Position numbers and translations under genes: made by a program. 64,000 bases of DNA from Agrypnia vestita (Eukaryota; Arthropoda; Insecta; Trichoptera; Phryganeidae): assembly GCA_016648135.1 (NCBI GenBank), contig JADDOH010001553.1, forward strand, positions 62,001 to 126,000. The letters are read 5' to 3'. The notes beneath the pieces are model-generated. The model saw only the letters and a list, made by a program, of their open reading frames with translations. It did not search any database and was not told the origin of the DNA. Shown in pieces: positions 54,885 through 64,000 of the stretch (its first letter is position 1; every line of letters begins with the position of its first letter).

Positions 54885-55897
54885 TCTAACTACCGTAATA
54901 ACAACCTTAACTCTTTAATAGTTTAGTTTCCATACACATGTTATACTCTGTGGAAGCGCCTGTTTTTAGCTAGCAGAACATGATACAAATTTCAAATTAC
55001 TGTAATGAAAATCCAAACAATACACAGATTAGTCTATTAGTTATTAGCATTTTGTAAGTAGAACTAACTACAAACCTACAATATTCTAACGCTATTGTCA
55101 AACATCTACTTGTTGAATCTACGCTCCGTGAATACGCGAGAAACATATTTGGGTGCGCGGATAATAGGCAATGTTACCCCGGTAATTCCCACGACCTTTG
55201 GCATTGCAGACTGTCGGGTCTATTCTGTTGATTTGAAATAAAATTGGAGTGGACCTGCCAAATGACGTCGATTTTTTTTTACAAAATAAAATAAAAGTCA
55301 TTCTGAACTAGACAACAATTAAAACGGCATTCATTTTTACATAATATTTACGTGCAAAAATCGGCGATAAAGTAGGCTCATAATAAATTCTATAATAAGT
55401 TTTTGATGATAAATGATCAACGAGGATTTATGGACAGTAGGTAATGAATCTATATTATGAGTTGTTTAAAACTGGCACTTTAACCAATTTATATAAGTCA
55501 AAAATGTTAACTAAACAAGGAAAATATACCGTTACCTTTAGGTTTATTTATACTGGGTGTCTCGTAGCTAGTATCAAAATCTTTGAAAGAGTCTTTTTCA
55601 TTCAATTTTTATTAGAAAATACTCTTTGGGTTAAATGTCAACAGTTAAGGAGATAAACGATATGAAAGTTTGCATTTTTTTTTCAGTGTTTCTTAGTTAT
55701 CTTTTGTAAAACATTTGACTCTCAGAAAGTAATTTATACCAATTATAAACAAATCATTTGAGAAACCTTAGACGGTGGGCCGGATTCCATTAACTGTTAA
55801 GTTTCCATTGACTGAAAAATTTGTTATCATCAGATTTATTTTACATATATATTTATACAACTTTGCGTGTTTCCGTAAGTGTAAAGGTAATTCTAAA
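54885..55897. other. No gene seen
   Basis: AT-rich unique DNA with a few short domainless frames; no bounded repeats. Confidence 0.45.
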
Positions 55898-55980
55898 TTC
55901 GACTAGCTTGTTGGTAAGATATAAAGTCAAGGGTTCGAGCCTTGTTCCAGACCACTAAGTTAGTCCTTTTTTTATTTCAC
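55898..55980 (+). mobile_element. tRNA-derived SINE head (AGTTAGTCC family)
   Basis: A box TAGCTTGTTGG and B box GGTTCGAGCCT about 30 bases apart, followed by CCACTAAGTTAGTCC and a T-run. Same family as 17245-17400. The body is truncated at the T-run. Confidence 0.65.
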
Positions 55981-56573
55981 AAGCCTTTATTTTTCAATAT
56001 TGCATGGACACTGACCCTTCTCTTTTTATTTTTTGTGTAATAAATATGTATTTTCACTAAAATATATATTTTTTAAATTTAACATTCTATACCTTCTATA
56101 AGTCACAATAATCATATTTCAATACCACTATAATCACATGTGTTAACTACCCACATATTTTACCGTTTTAAAGGTAATTTCTCGGTAATTTTGCATGCGT
56201 TAGTTAGGAGTCAAGATCGAGCAGGGATGTTTAAAGATGGATTGCTGCAAATTGACGATTGTCGAAAACATTTGGGTTTTTTAAATCTCTAAACGGAGAT
56301 TCTCGCTTTTAAAAATATAGACAATATAATTGAGAAAAGTTAGGGCATGTAGAACGTATGAGCGATGAGAACATGGTAAAGAAAAGATATAAGTCGAGTA
56401 TTGAAGGCAATTCATTAAAGGGCGTCCTCGAAGGACCAAATAAACAACGAGTATATAATATACTAGCTGGTACTCGTCAAAAATTACGGAACATTGATTC
56501 GCTTCTTTGCTAAGCCCTAGTTATAAGTATATATATATATAATATATATAATATATATATATAAAATACAATG
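55981..56573. other. No gene seen; Helitron-end-like scrap
   Basis: Near 56462-56515 CTAGCTGGTACTCGTCAAAA and TTCGCTTCTTTGCTAAG resemble a family 1 Helitron 3' end on the minus strand; the same pair of phrases occurs near 62205-62262. A TA microsatellite follows at 56527-56562. Confidence 0.4.
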
Positions 56574-56929
56574 CACAATCTTCTGTTCTGACATATCACA
56601 ATAAGTTCTCCATTATCTAAATATATAAATATATGAGATGGGGCTTGAACCACGAGCTAGCAAACCCGAAGGCGCCAACGATAGCGATGTTGCTACCGCT
56701 GCCTCTCCGTGGACCGCTAAAAAGGTACTATAGTAATAATAAAAATAAAAAATATATATTATTATATATAATATATATATTTTTAGCGGTCCGCGGAGAG
56801 GCAGCGGTAGCAACATCGCTATCGTTGGCGCCTTCGGGTTTGCTACCTCGTGGTTCAAGCCCCATCTCTTATATTATATATTTAGATAATGGACAACTTA
56901 CCGTGATATGTCAGAACAGAAGATTGTAG
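56574..56929. mobile_element. Inverted SINE pair forming a long hairpin
   Basis: Arms 56574-56722 and 56780-56929 pair for about 150 bp with few mismatches, across a 57-base AT-rich loop. In the right arm, read on plus, AGCGGTCCGCGGAGAGGCAG carries an A-box-like segment and CGTGGTTCAAGCCCC a B box, so each arm is a tRNA-derived SINE head plus tail (TTTAGATAATGG, GATATGTCAGAACAGAAG). The same head is seen at 62283-62470. Confidence 0.8.
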
Positions 56930-59579
56930 CGTTCTATTTTCTCTAACCCTGCGGGGAAATGGCGTAACGTTGAGTTAGTTCATCCGGTGTTTATTTTTTA
57001 ATTTTTACAAAAGAAATCACGTTTCAAAACTGTTACGGCCGTTCAGCTAATCGAATAGGCCATCGTATTACTTGTAGGGACTAATTGTTATTACCCACCG
57101 TGTTTGTCTTAACTTTTAATGGGCTAACATTCCACGGCAGGTACAATGTTCCCGGTAGTATCCCCTTTCAGCTAAACAAATATAGCTGTTGTAATTTGTA
57201 CTGCCTTAATTAAAACGGGGTTGTTCTTCACGTGAGCGTGTTAGTTGGTTAACACTGCTTCCGCGTGGGTGCAGGCTGACTGAATAAATGCCTTGTGATG
57301 TTATACCCCTTACCTTCCAAGTTCAGTCATCCCATTTAGTACTTCTCGAATTGGACGATTATCAAATAATAATTAATATATCAGAATCAACTATTTTGTA
57401 AAGAAAATTTATTATATTACTATAGGTAAAGAAGTTACAGACATTACACGAAGTTACGACGGACGGACGGACAGTAATTTTAACAGATAATTTTTTGTGG
57501 TATTTATTGGAACAGTACTTTTAAACATTTCATTAAACTGAACATTTTAATTTGTCGAATTAATCAGTATTTGTAGCATTCTAACATGCGCGTGTCATTT
57601 TCCTATGCAGTAAAATGTAGCCTAATCGTTTCTAATAATTAAATGAAATTATGTAAGTTCTTTGCATTTACATGCATTAGAGCAATATGAAGAAGGACAG
57701 TATTTGTAATAGGTATTAAGTAGGATAATATTAAAAAAGAGTACATAAAATGAATAAGATGTGAAATCATTCAAAACAGTAAAAGCGTGTATTCACACAG
57801 TGGAAATCATATAAAACAGGTCCAAAAACAAAATATACTGAATAACATATTTTATTCATTATTAAATTTTTATTAGACAAAAATTCATTTTATATTTCAT
57901 ACTGATCAAAATATTATTAAATTCTGATCACTGATTTTACTAAATGGGTACTTAAAATTATTTATAAAAATTATGTCCATATAAATTTTACGTAAGTGAT
58001 TATTTTTCGAAACCCATTATTTTTTCGGAATTGTAATACAAGACCTTTTAAGTATTTGGTGTATTTTAGGTACCCACCCTTTATGTGTAGTTAGGTATTA
58101 TAAATAATAATAACAAAATGTATTATAAATTCTATCATATGTATGTTTCTTTTATAAAAAATATATTTTCAATGAATATTGAATTTTATTCGTACGAATG
58201 TCGGGTTGAGTCTCATTTAACATCATCCAGTCGCAGATATGGAGTATTTTATTTCATATACATATTTTGTTTTTTTTTTTAATATTCTTTCTCTATTGTT
58301 ATTATTATACATCAAAAGAAACGCTTGGTATCCGGCATTCCCCGGGACTAACAATTTGATAGGGGTTGGGGCAGGATTTCTATATGTTTTACGCAGTACC
58401 CTTAATAGGAATTATGTAAAATATAAATGGCATCAAATACTACAAAATTAATATTTATACGTGGAAGGGGTGGAGTGCCAAGGGAGTGAGTGCTTATTTT
58501 TTAGGAGGGTATACAAAAAAAATTAAGAGTATAATATTGTATATAGAACGTAGAGATATATTGACGTTCGATTATGTAATTTACATAATGCATGTCCTGT
58601 ATTACTTACTTACTGTTACATAACCATACAGAAACATAATATTCTAAATGATTTTATTACTAAATTGTGAGTTTTATAAAAACATTGATTGAATACACCA
58701 AGATAATAGTATTATTTTTTTATTTTGGGAAACATACAGTACAATGTAATAAAAAAATATATATAATATCAAAAAAATATTCGTTTAGCATGACCAGTGA
58801 AGCTGTAAAAAAGCTGGTAAAAAAAACTAAGTAAAAAAAATGATAAAGAATATGTGATAAATAATAAATATTTCAAAGATTTAAATTATGATAATGCGTA
58901 AATTGGGAAGGGTGGGGAGAGGGAGGGAATGGGAATATTTATAATATGTTGCTAATGCCATTATTTCACATTTTTTGTTAATGTATGAAATCAGAAAAAA
59001 AAAACAAATATACGAATAATTATTTATTTAAAGATTCCTCAAACCTTTCAATTTCGCCAGTATAAATGAAATATGTCTTCATTTGATGACATATTATAAA
59101 CTCAAAATTTCAATTTTATCACTTAGTATATTCTTCCGTACAAAAATGGTCATGTACGATCCTAAGAAATTTGGTATTCATTATACAAGATGTAGCTAAT
59201 AGCAAAAACTTTTAGGTTGTCTTCTACATTCAATGTTGATTAAAAAATATTCTCTATACTTTAGTGAAGTTACGGAAATAAGCGGTATCAAAATTTGCAT
59301 TTTATTTTTCAATAATTTTGTCTAATTTTTTGTAAAACGTTAAACAATCACGAAATTAATTCATATTATTGAAAATTAAAGTCAAATAAAATTATTAAAA
59401 TCTTCAGAAATTTGATAAATATTTCATACTATTGAAAATTAAAGTTCAATAAAATTATTAAAATCTTGAGAAATTTGATAAATATTTTTTTGCAAGGTCA
59501 TTTTGTCATTTTATTTGACTTGTATAAAAGCGAATGTATTTTGAATATTTCATATAAGTTACTGTAGCGATAGTCCAAA
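56930..59579. other. No gene seen
   Basis: Near 57440-57500 the minus strand has GTCCGTCCGTCCGTCGTAAC, a family 1 Helitron 5' scrap. A direct repeat of about 50 bp lies at about 59365-59430 and 59430-59490 (ATTGAAAATTAAAGT, ATAAAATTATTAAAATCTT). The rest is AT-rich, with short domainless frames. Confidence 0.45.
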
Positions 59580-59945
59580 GTTTTACAGAATTGTCGTCAA
59601 TATCGTAATCTCCTTCGCCACTCCGCTCTGTCACCCGTTGTCCCTTTCCAGTTCGCGATACCAACTGCATGCGTGATCTGCGTCATCGCCAACCAACCCC
59701 CTTAGCTTGGGTCTTGCAACAGTCCTTTGAAAAATGGGTTTTGGGTCAAACACATTTTTCGCTGGTCTTTCCGAGTCCGTACGCTGGACGTGGCCAGCCG
59801 GATGACTTGGACACCGTTGGGTCCATCGAATTCTGCGTCTAGTGCGTGGTTTTAGAGCAATCGTCACACCCAGTTTTACTTCACATTGATGCAATTTTGT
59901 TTCAGCTGGCTGTACTTTAGTACATAAAACACCTTTCAACTGTGG
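59580..59945 (-). pseudogene. Non-LTR retrotransposon tail (fossil)
   Basis: The minus strand reads GHVQRTDSERPAKNVFDPKP, then IFQRTVARPKLRGLVGDDAD, W.REL and nearby SGVAKE. This follows the retrotransposon tail pattern GHV.RM...R..K.VF...P...R..GRPKLRW.D.V..D. The usual RW.D has become RGLVGD. No catalytic region is present and the 5' side reads into unrelated sequence. Together with 37940-38815 it shows that several non-LTR families left tails in this region. Confidence 0.6.
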
Positions 59946-60239
59946 AAGAAGACAGGAGCCATTGGGCTCCTGTTTCTGGAGTCGTTATTATTATTTATTT
60001 TTTTTAAATAAAATTAGAAAATTAAAACATAATAAAAATTAAAAATAGGTAAAGAAAATAACTAAATGAAAATAAATTAACAATACATAAAGCATCAAAA
60101 AGGAAAATGAAAAGTTCTAATGAATATATCAATTTGTATTAATTAAAATAAAAAATTAAATATCATGTCCCCAAATAGCAATTTATTGTATGCTGGTATA
60201 AGGGGACAGGAAATACAGTAAAATAAATGGGTATACATA

Positions 60240-61620
60240 TTAAATATAAGCACATTGACTTGTCAAACAGTTATCTCCTCTCCAACACGAGTCCCTTCAG
60301 CCGTTTATTGAAAAGTTCCACACTATTCAATTCCTTTACGGAATTGGGGATTCAATTACAGAAGTCGACCGCAGTGTATAAGAAACCATATCTCTCTCTA
60401 TTAGTCCTCGGTATATTACTTCTTATATAGTCTCTTGGTCTCGTGTGTTGTCTATGCACATCACTGTTCTGGTAAAGGACGATATTCGTTTTCAAAAACT
60501 TATTCTCTATTCTATAAATCATTTTTATCTTTTCCACATATATCAGATCCTCCAGGTTAAGCATGCCGGTGATCCCGTACAATAGTCTCTTGGTCTCGTG
60601 TGTTGTCTATGCACATCACTGTTCTGGTAAAGGACGATATTCGTTTTCAACAACTTATTCTCTATTCTATAAATCATTTTTATCTTTTCCACATATATAA
60701 GATCCTCCAGGTTAAGCATGCCGGTGATCCCGTACAATAGTCTCTTGGTCTCGTGTGTTGTCTATGCACATCACTGTTCTGGTAAAGGACGATATTCGTT
60801 TTCAACAACTTATTCTCTATTCTATAAATCATTTTTATCTTTTCCACATATATCAGATCCTCCAGGTTAAGCATGCCGGTGATCCCGTACAAGTCAGTGG
60901 TTCTGGTGTAACGATCCAGGTTGAAGATCATTTTAAGGGCCCTGTTTAAAGTTCTTTGTATTATTCCCTGCGCCTGTGAATTACATTGTGACCAAATAAT
61001 AATGCCATATATATATGAGGGAGAATAAAAGCATTGTAGATAAATTTTTTAGATCTTGTATCAAATAGTTCAGCTTTTTTCATCACACCAACTATAGGCC
61101 CAAGTTTTTTTAAAAGAGCTCGGATATGATTGGTCCATATCCAAGTCTCTCATCTATTTCAAGCTCCAGATATTTCACACAATCACTTTGTTTTATAATA
61201 TATCCCTTTATAGAAAGTGTTAAGCTTAAAGGCGGTTTATTTTTTGCTTTAGAATCATGTAATTAGTTTTTTTTTAATTAATACTAAGTGCATTTTTATT
61301 CAGCCACACAATATATACATACAAATCATCATTAATTTTCCTTGTAAGTTGTTTTTGCCATCCCCGCTATAAATTATTAGAGTATAAAAGTCAGCATAAA
61401 CAAAATATTTCCCTAGTAAATTAGCATATCGCAGATCATCTATATGTAATAAATATAATAATGGACCCAATATTGAACCCTGTGGAACTCCGATGTCTAT
61501 ATTTTTATATGATCACTCAACTTATTGAAATTCTTTGTTATAGTACATCTTCCTTTTAGATAGCTTTCAATAAGTATTTCGATTGGTCGACCGCTACGTG
61601 GCTCATCTTCGATTGATTAT
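60240..61620 (-). pseudogene. Non-LTR retrotransposon reverse transcriptase with mutated active site
   Basis: On the minus strand, from right to left: LIESYLKGRCTITKNFNK, a frameshift, IDIGVPQGSILGPLLYLLHI (reverse-transcriptase motif 4), DDLRYANLLGKYFVYADFYT. There YADD, the catalytic motif, has become YADF. A decayed stretch follows, then MIFNLDRYTRTTDLYGITGM with LNLEDLIYVEKIK, HTRPRDYIRSNIPRTNRERY, and the end block ELNSVELFNKRLKGLVLERR before a stop. This is the palm-to-end part of a jockey/CR1-type element (class approximate). Frameshifts, an internal stop and the 155-bp triplication make it inactive. Confidence 0.8.
60428..60892. repeat. Three tandem copies of 155 bp inside the reverse transcriptase
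   Basis: Copies at 60428-60582, 60583-60737 and 60738-60892 differ at only a few positions. The unit contains the coding phrase LYGITGMLNLED...HTRPRDY on the minus strand. As 155 is not a multiple of three, each copy shifts the frame. The near-identity shows a recent tandem amplification of a dead element. Confidence 0.95.
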
Positions 61621-62282
61621 CTTCCCAAGCTAAACTGTACTACACATTCTTTCACCGTGGAAAACCATGGAAAGTATCACCGTACACAAAAACTAGTTTA
61701 ATTTCTAATGGATTGAGTTCTTCTATGGAAAGTATTATTATATTCAAATATTACTTAACACGTGTCACTCGGCGGGCTGCCAAACAAAAACTAATTGTGG
61801 TAGGTAAAAATATTTTACCTGTATATCACAAAGGGTCAAGGGACATAACTCAGGTAAATTTGTATGACTATTCTTAGAACTCTATCAGGCTGAAGTCTTA
61901 TGGTCTTTGCCTCGCAAGATAACGCGTTTTAGGCTAGATTAGGTCAGGTGAGATAAGCTTGTCTTTCTGTCATTCAGGATAGTTGATTGGCAAAGGGTGC
62001 GTGACCAGCCTATTCAGGTATAATTACTCACAAGTTTTCCATATAATTCATAGGGGCACGACCCTCAGTAAAGCAATAATCATTGACAACGTCGGTATGA
62101 ACGTGGGGTACACTTGGTGTGAATTTCTAATTTAAAAGTAACCAATTACTACTTCTTACAGTCAAACTGATTCAGAGTTAACATTATTATTTTATAACTA
62201 CCTGTAACCCGTCAAAAATTACGGAACCAGACGAAACATTGGTTCGCGTCTTTGCTAAGTACTAGTATATATTTATATAATC
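61621..62282. other. No gene seen; Helitron-end-like scrap
   Basis: 62203-62265 contains CTGTAACCCGTCAAAAATTA, then TTCGCGTCTTTGCTAAG, similar to 56462-56515. The remainder is unique and AT-rich. Confidence 0.4.
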
Positions 62283-62475
62283 TTTTTGGCGATCTATGGA
62301 GAGGCGGCCATAGCGTTAATCGGCCGGTTCGGGTTTGGTGATCTATGGAGAGGCGGCCATAGCGTTAATCGGCCGGTTCGGGTTTGGTGATCTATGGAGA
62401 GGCGGCCATAGCGTTAATCGGCCGGTTCGGGTTTGGTGGCCCGGGGTTCAAGCCCCATGTCCGGCCGTTTTACAA
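62283..62475 (+). mobile_element. tRNA-derived SINE with a perfect 49-bp triplication
   Basis: The 49-bp unit GATCTATGGAGAGGCGGCCA... occurs three times without a mismatch (62291-62339, 62340-62388, 62389-62437), followed by CCCGGGGTTCAAGCCCCATG, a B box in a palindromic context. The unit contains the A-box region of the tRNA-like head, so the A box is present three times and the B box once. It is related to the arms of 56574-56929. Confidence 0.85.
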
Positions 62476-62794
62476 ATACGATCGTTACACGAGGTTACTG
62501 GGACAGACAACCAAATTATTATGTCTGATTTTTATGATAAAAATAATCCATATCATTATATACTTGCGTATATTATGGCGCCTCATAGCTAGTAGCAAAG
62601 TAAACTTGAGATAAGCGACACCAAAGCTTACATTTTTCCAAATATTTCTAAAATAATAAATAAAACGTATTAAAAAATTAATGTAATATATGTGGAATAT
62701 TAAAAAATTATTCATTTTGATACACGCTAAAACCGCGCAGAGTGAAGGTAAAATTTATGATGTACATACAATAGTGACAAGTTCATTGAAATAT
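62476..62794. other. No gene seen
   Basis: AT-rich; the SINE body may extend into the first part (CGTTACACGAGGTTACTGGG). Confidence 0.4.
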
Positions 62795-63905
62795 TTAAGG
62801 CGATCGTCTAGCAGAATGAGCAAATTTCACCATTTTTTCTCATATCTTCTCTTGCGTTTTTTATTACATTTTTGTATGGAAATATCTCATTTTAAAATTT
62901 ATTCATCAGTTTACATATATTTTAAATACGAATATCTTAATAAAATGTCATAAACTAAATTAAATAATTGATTAATAAATTACCAAACCTTCGATGTTTT
63001 AAAAATGAAGAAAATTGCTCCACTTTGTGGGCCTTTTATGACTGAACGGCGTGTGAGATGTCTTTTTTATTCAATAATATTACAAATTTAACGATTATCT
63101 TAAATTTGTTACAATTATAGAAAAATCTGTTAATACGTTTACATGCAATTTATGTTTTTAAAAATGCTGTTTTTTAAAAATAATTTTTTTTTATGGGTCT
63201 TTTTCAACTCTTTTTACATGGTTGACAACTTTTTTACTTCAATAGTCAAAAGAATAGATTATATAATTTTACAATAAAAACAAAAAAAATCAAAATCTTT
63301 GTCGATATTCCTGATTTTAGATATTTAATCAAGACGCAACGTATTTATGACACAATTCGCAGTGCCTTGATTAAATAGCCAAAATCTGAAATCGAGAATA
63401 ATTTTTTGATTTTTTTTGTATTAATTTTAAAATAAAAATGTCTATTCCTTTAATTTATTAAAGAAAAAAAGTTATAAACTATTTTAAAAGGATCGAAAAA
63501 AAATTAAAAAATAAAAATAATTTAAAAAACAGTATTTTTTAAAACATAAATTGCATGTAAACGTATTAACAGATTTTTCTATAATTGTAACAAATTTAAG
63601 ATAATCGTTAAATTTGTAATATTATTGAATAAAAAAGACATCTCACACGCCGTTCAGTCATAAAAGGCCCACAAAGTGGAGCAATTTTCTTCATTTTTAA
63701 AACATCGAAGGTTTGGTAATTTATTAATCAATTATTTAATTTTGTTTATGACATTTTAATAAGATATTCGTATTTAAAATGTATGTAACCTGATGAATAA
63801 ATTTTTAAAATTAGATATGTTCCTACAAAAATGTGATAAAAAACGAAAGAGAAGATATGAGAAAAAATGGTGATATTTGCTCATTCTGCTAGACGATCGC
63901 CTTAA
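62795..63905. mobile_element. 1.1-kb near-perfect palindrome bounded by TTAA
   Basis: Two arms of about 540 bp (62795-63332 and 63366-63905) are reverse complements with few mismatches, around a 33-base centre. The outer ends are TTAAGGCGATCGTCTAGCAG and its complement, so TTAA stands at both edges, which fits elements that target TTAA. The arms contain no domain-bearing frame. It is best called a foldback-type or palindromic non-autonomous DNA element; a recent inverted duplication is the alternative. Confidence 0.85.
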
Positions 63906-64000
63906 CACCCGCACTGCAGCGTTGCTTAGCCGTGGTAGTATTTTTGTCAAGCCAATAAAACAAGTAACTTATTGCACGTCCATTTTTATGGATTTTCTTT

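Noticed and set aside
56633..56929. Protein-coding frames in the SINE hairpin
   Set aside because: The same peptide appears on both strands because of the palindrome; the source is a tRNA-derived SINE.
59631..59939. 102-codon minus frame as a host protein
   Set aside because: Its conserved parts match a retrotransposon tail (GHVQR, RPKLR) and the upstream half is unrelated.

Overview
The window is about two-thirds A+T. It has no open reading frame longer than about 140 codons and no intact host gene that I can recognise. Its content is animal, most likely insect: non-LTR retrotransposon tails, GIY-YIG Penelope-like elements (PLEs), A|T-inserting Helitrons, tRNA-derived SINEs, hAT, Tc1/mariner and Harbinger-type remnants, and long palindromes. 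The Helitron termini (5' TCTATACTAATATTATAAA, 3' CTAG) resemble those common in moths and butterflies, so Lepidoptera is my best guess. That is an inference, not something the sequence proves.

Layout. 0-12 kb: a non-autonomous Helitron, PLE fragments, a MITE, a Harbinger-like element carrying one MADF exon, two retrotransposon tails and a 1.1-kb PLE palindrome. 12-30 kb: more Helitrons, a reverse-transcriptase fossil, SINEs, a hAT element with a perfect 8-bp target duplication, a mariner MITE and a satellite-bearing Helitron. 30-42 kb: a second, larger Helitron with a 130-bp satellite, a Helitron containing a reverse-transcriptase tail, a third PLE type and a 0.6-kb palindrome. 42-55 kb: a retrotransposon fossil, a solo LTR, more PLE copies including the best-preserved GIY-YIG reading frame, and a transposase fossil. 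55-64 kb: a SINE hairpin, retrotransposon pieces with a 155-bp triplication, a SINE with a perfect 49-bp triplication and a 1.1-kb palindrome bounded by TTAA.

The most interesting theme is a set of hammerhead-ribozyme-like motifs (CTGANGA, stem II, GAAAC) in the tails of at least three different PLE types, often as inverted pairs. Most share one extra pyrimidine between CTGANGA and stem II, and stem II sequences differ between loci while keeping pairing.

Between the mobile elements lie AT-rich unique stretches with a few GC-richer islands (near 3.8, 6.5, 19.8, 25.3, 28.0 and 31.0 kb). These could be conserved regulatory DNA of a gene outside the window. The whole window reads as intergenic DNA or a large intron.
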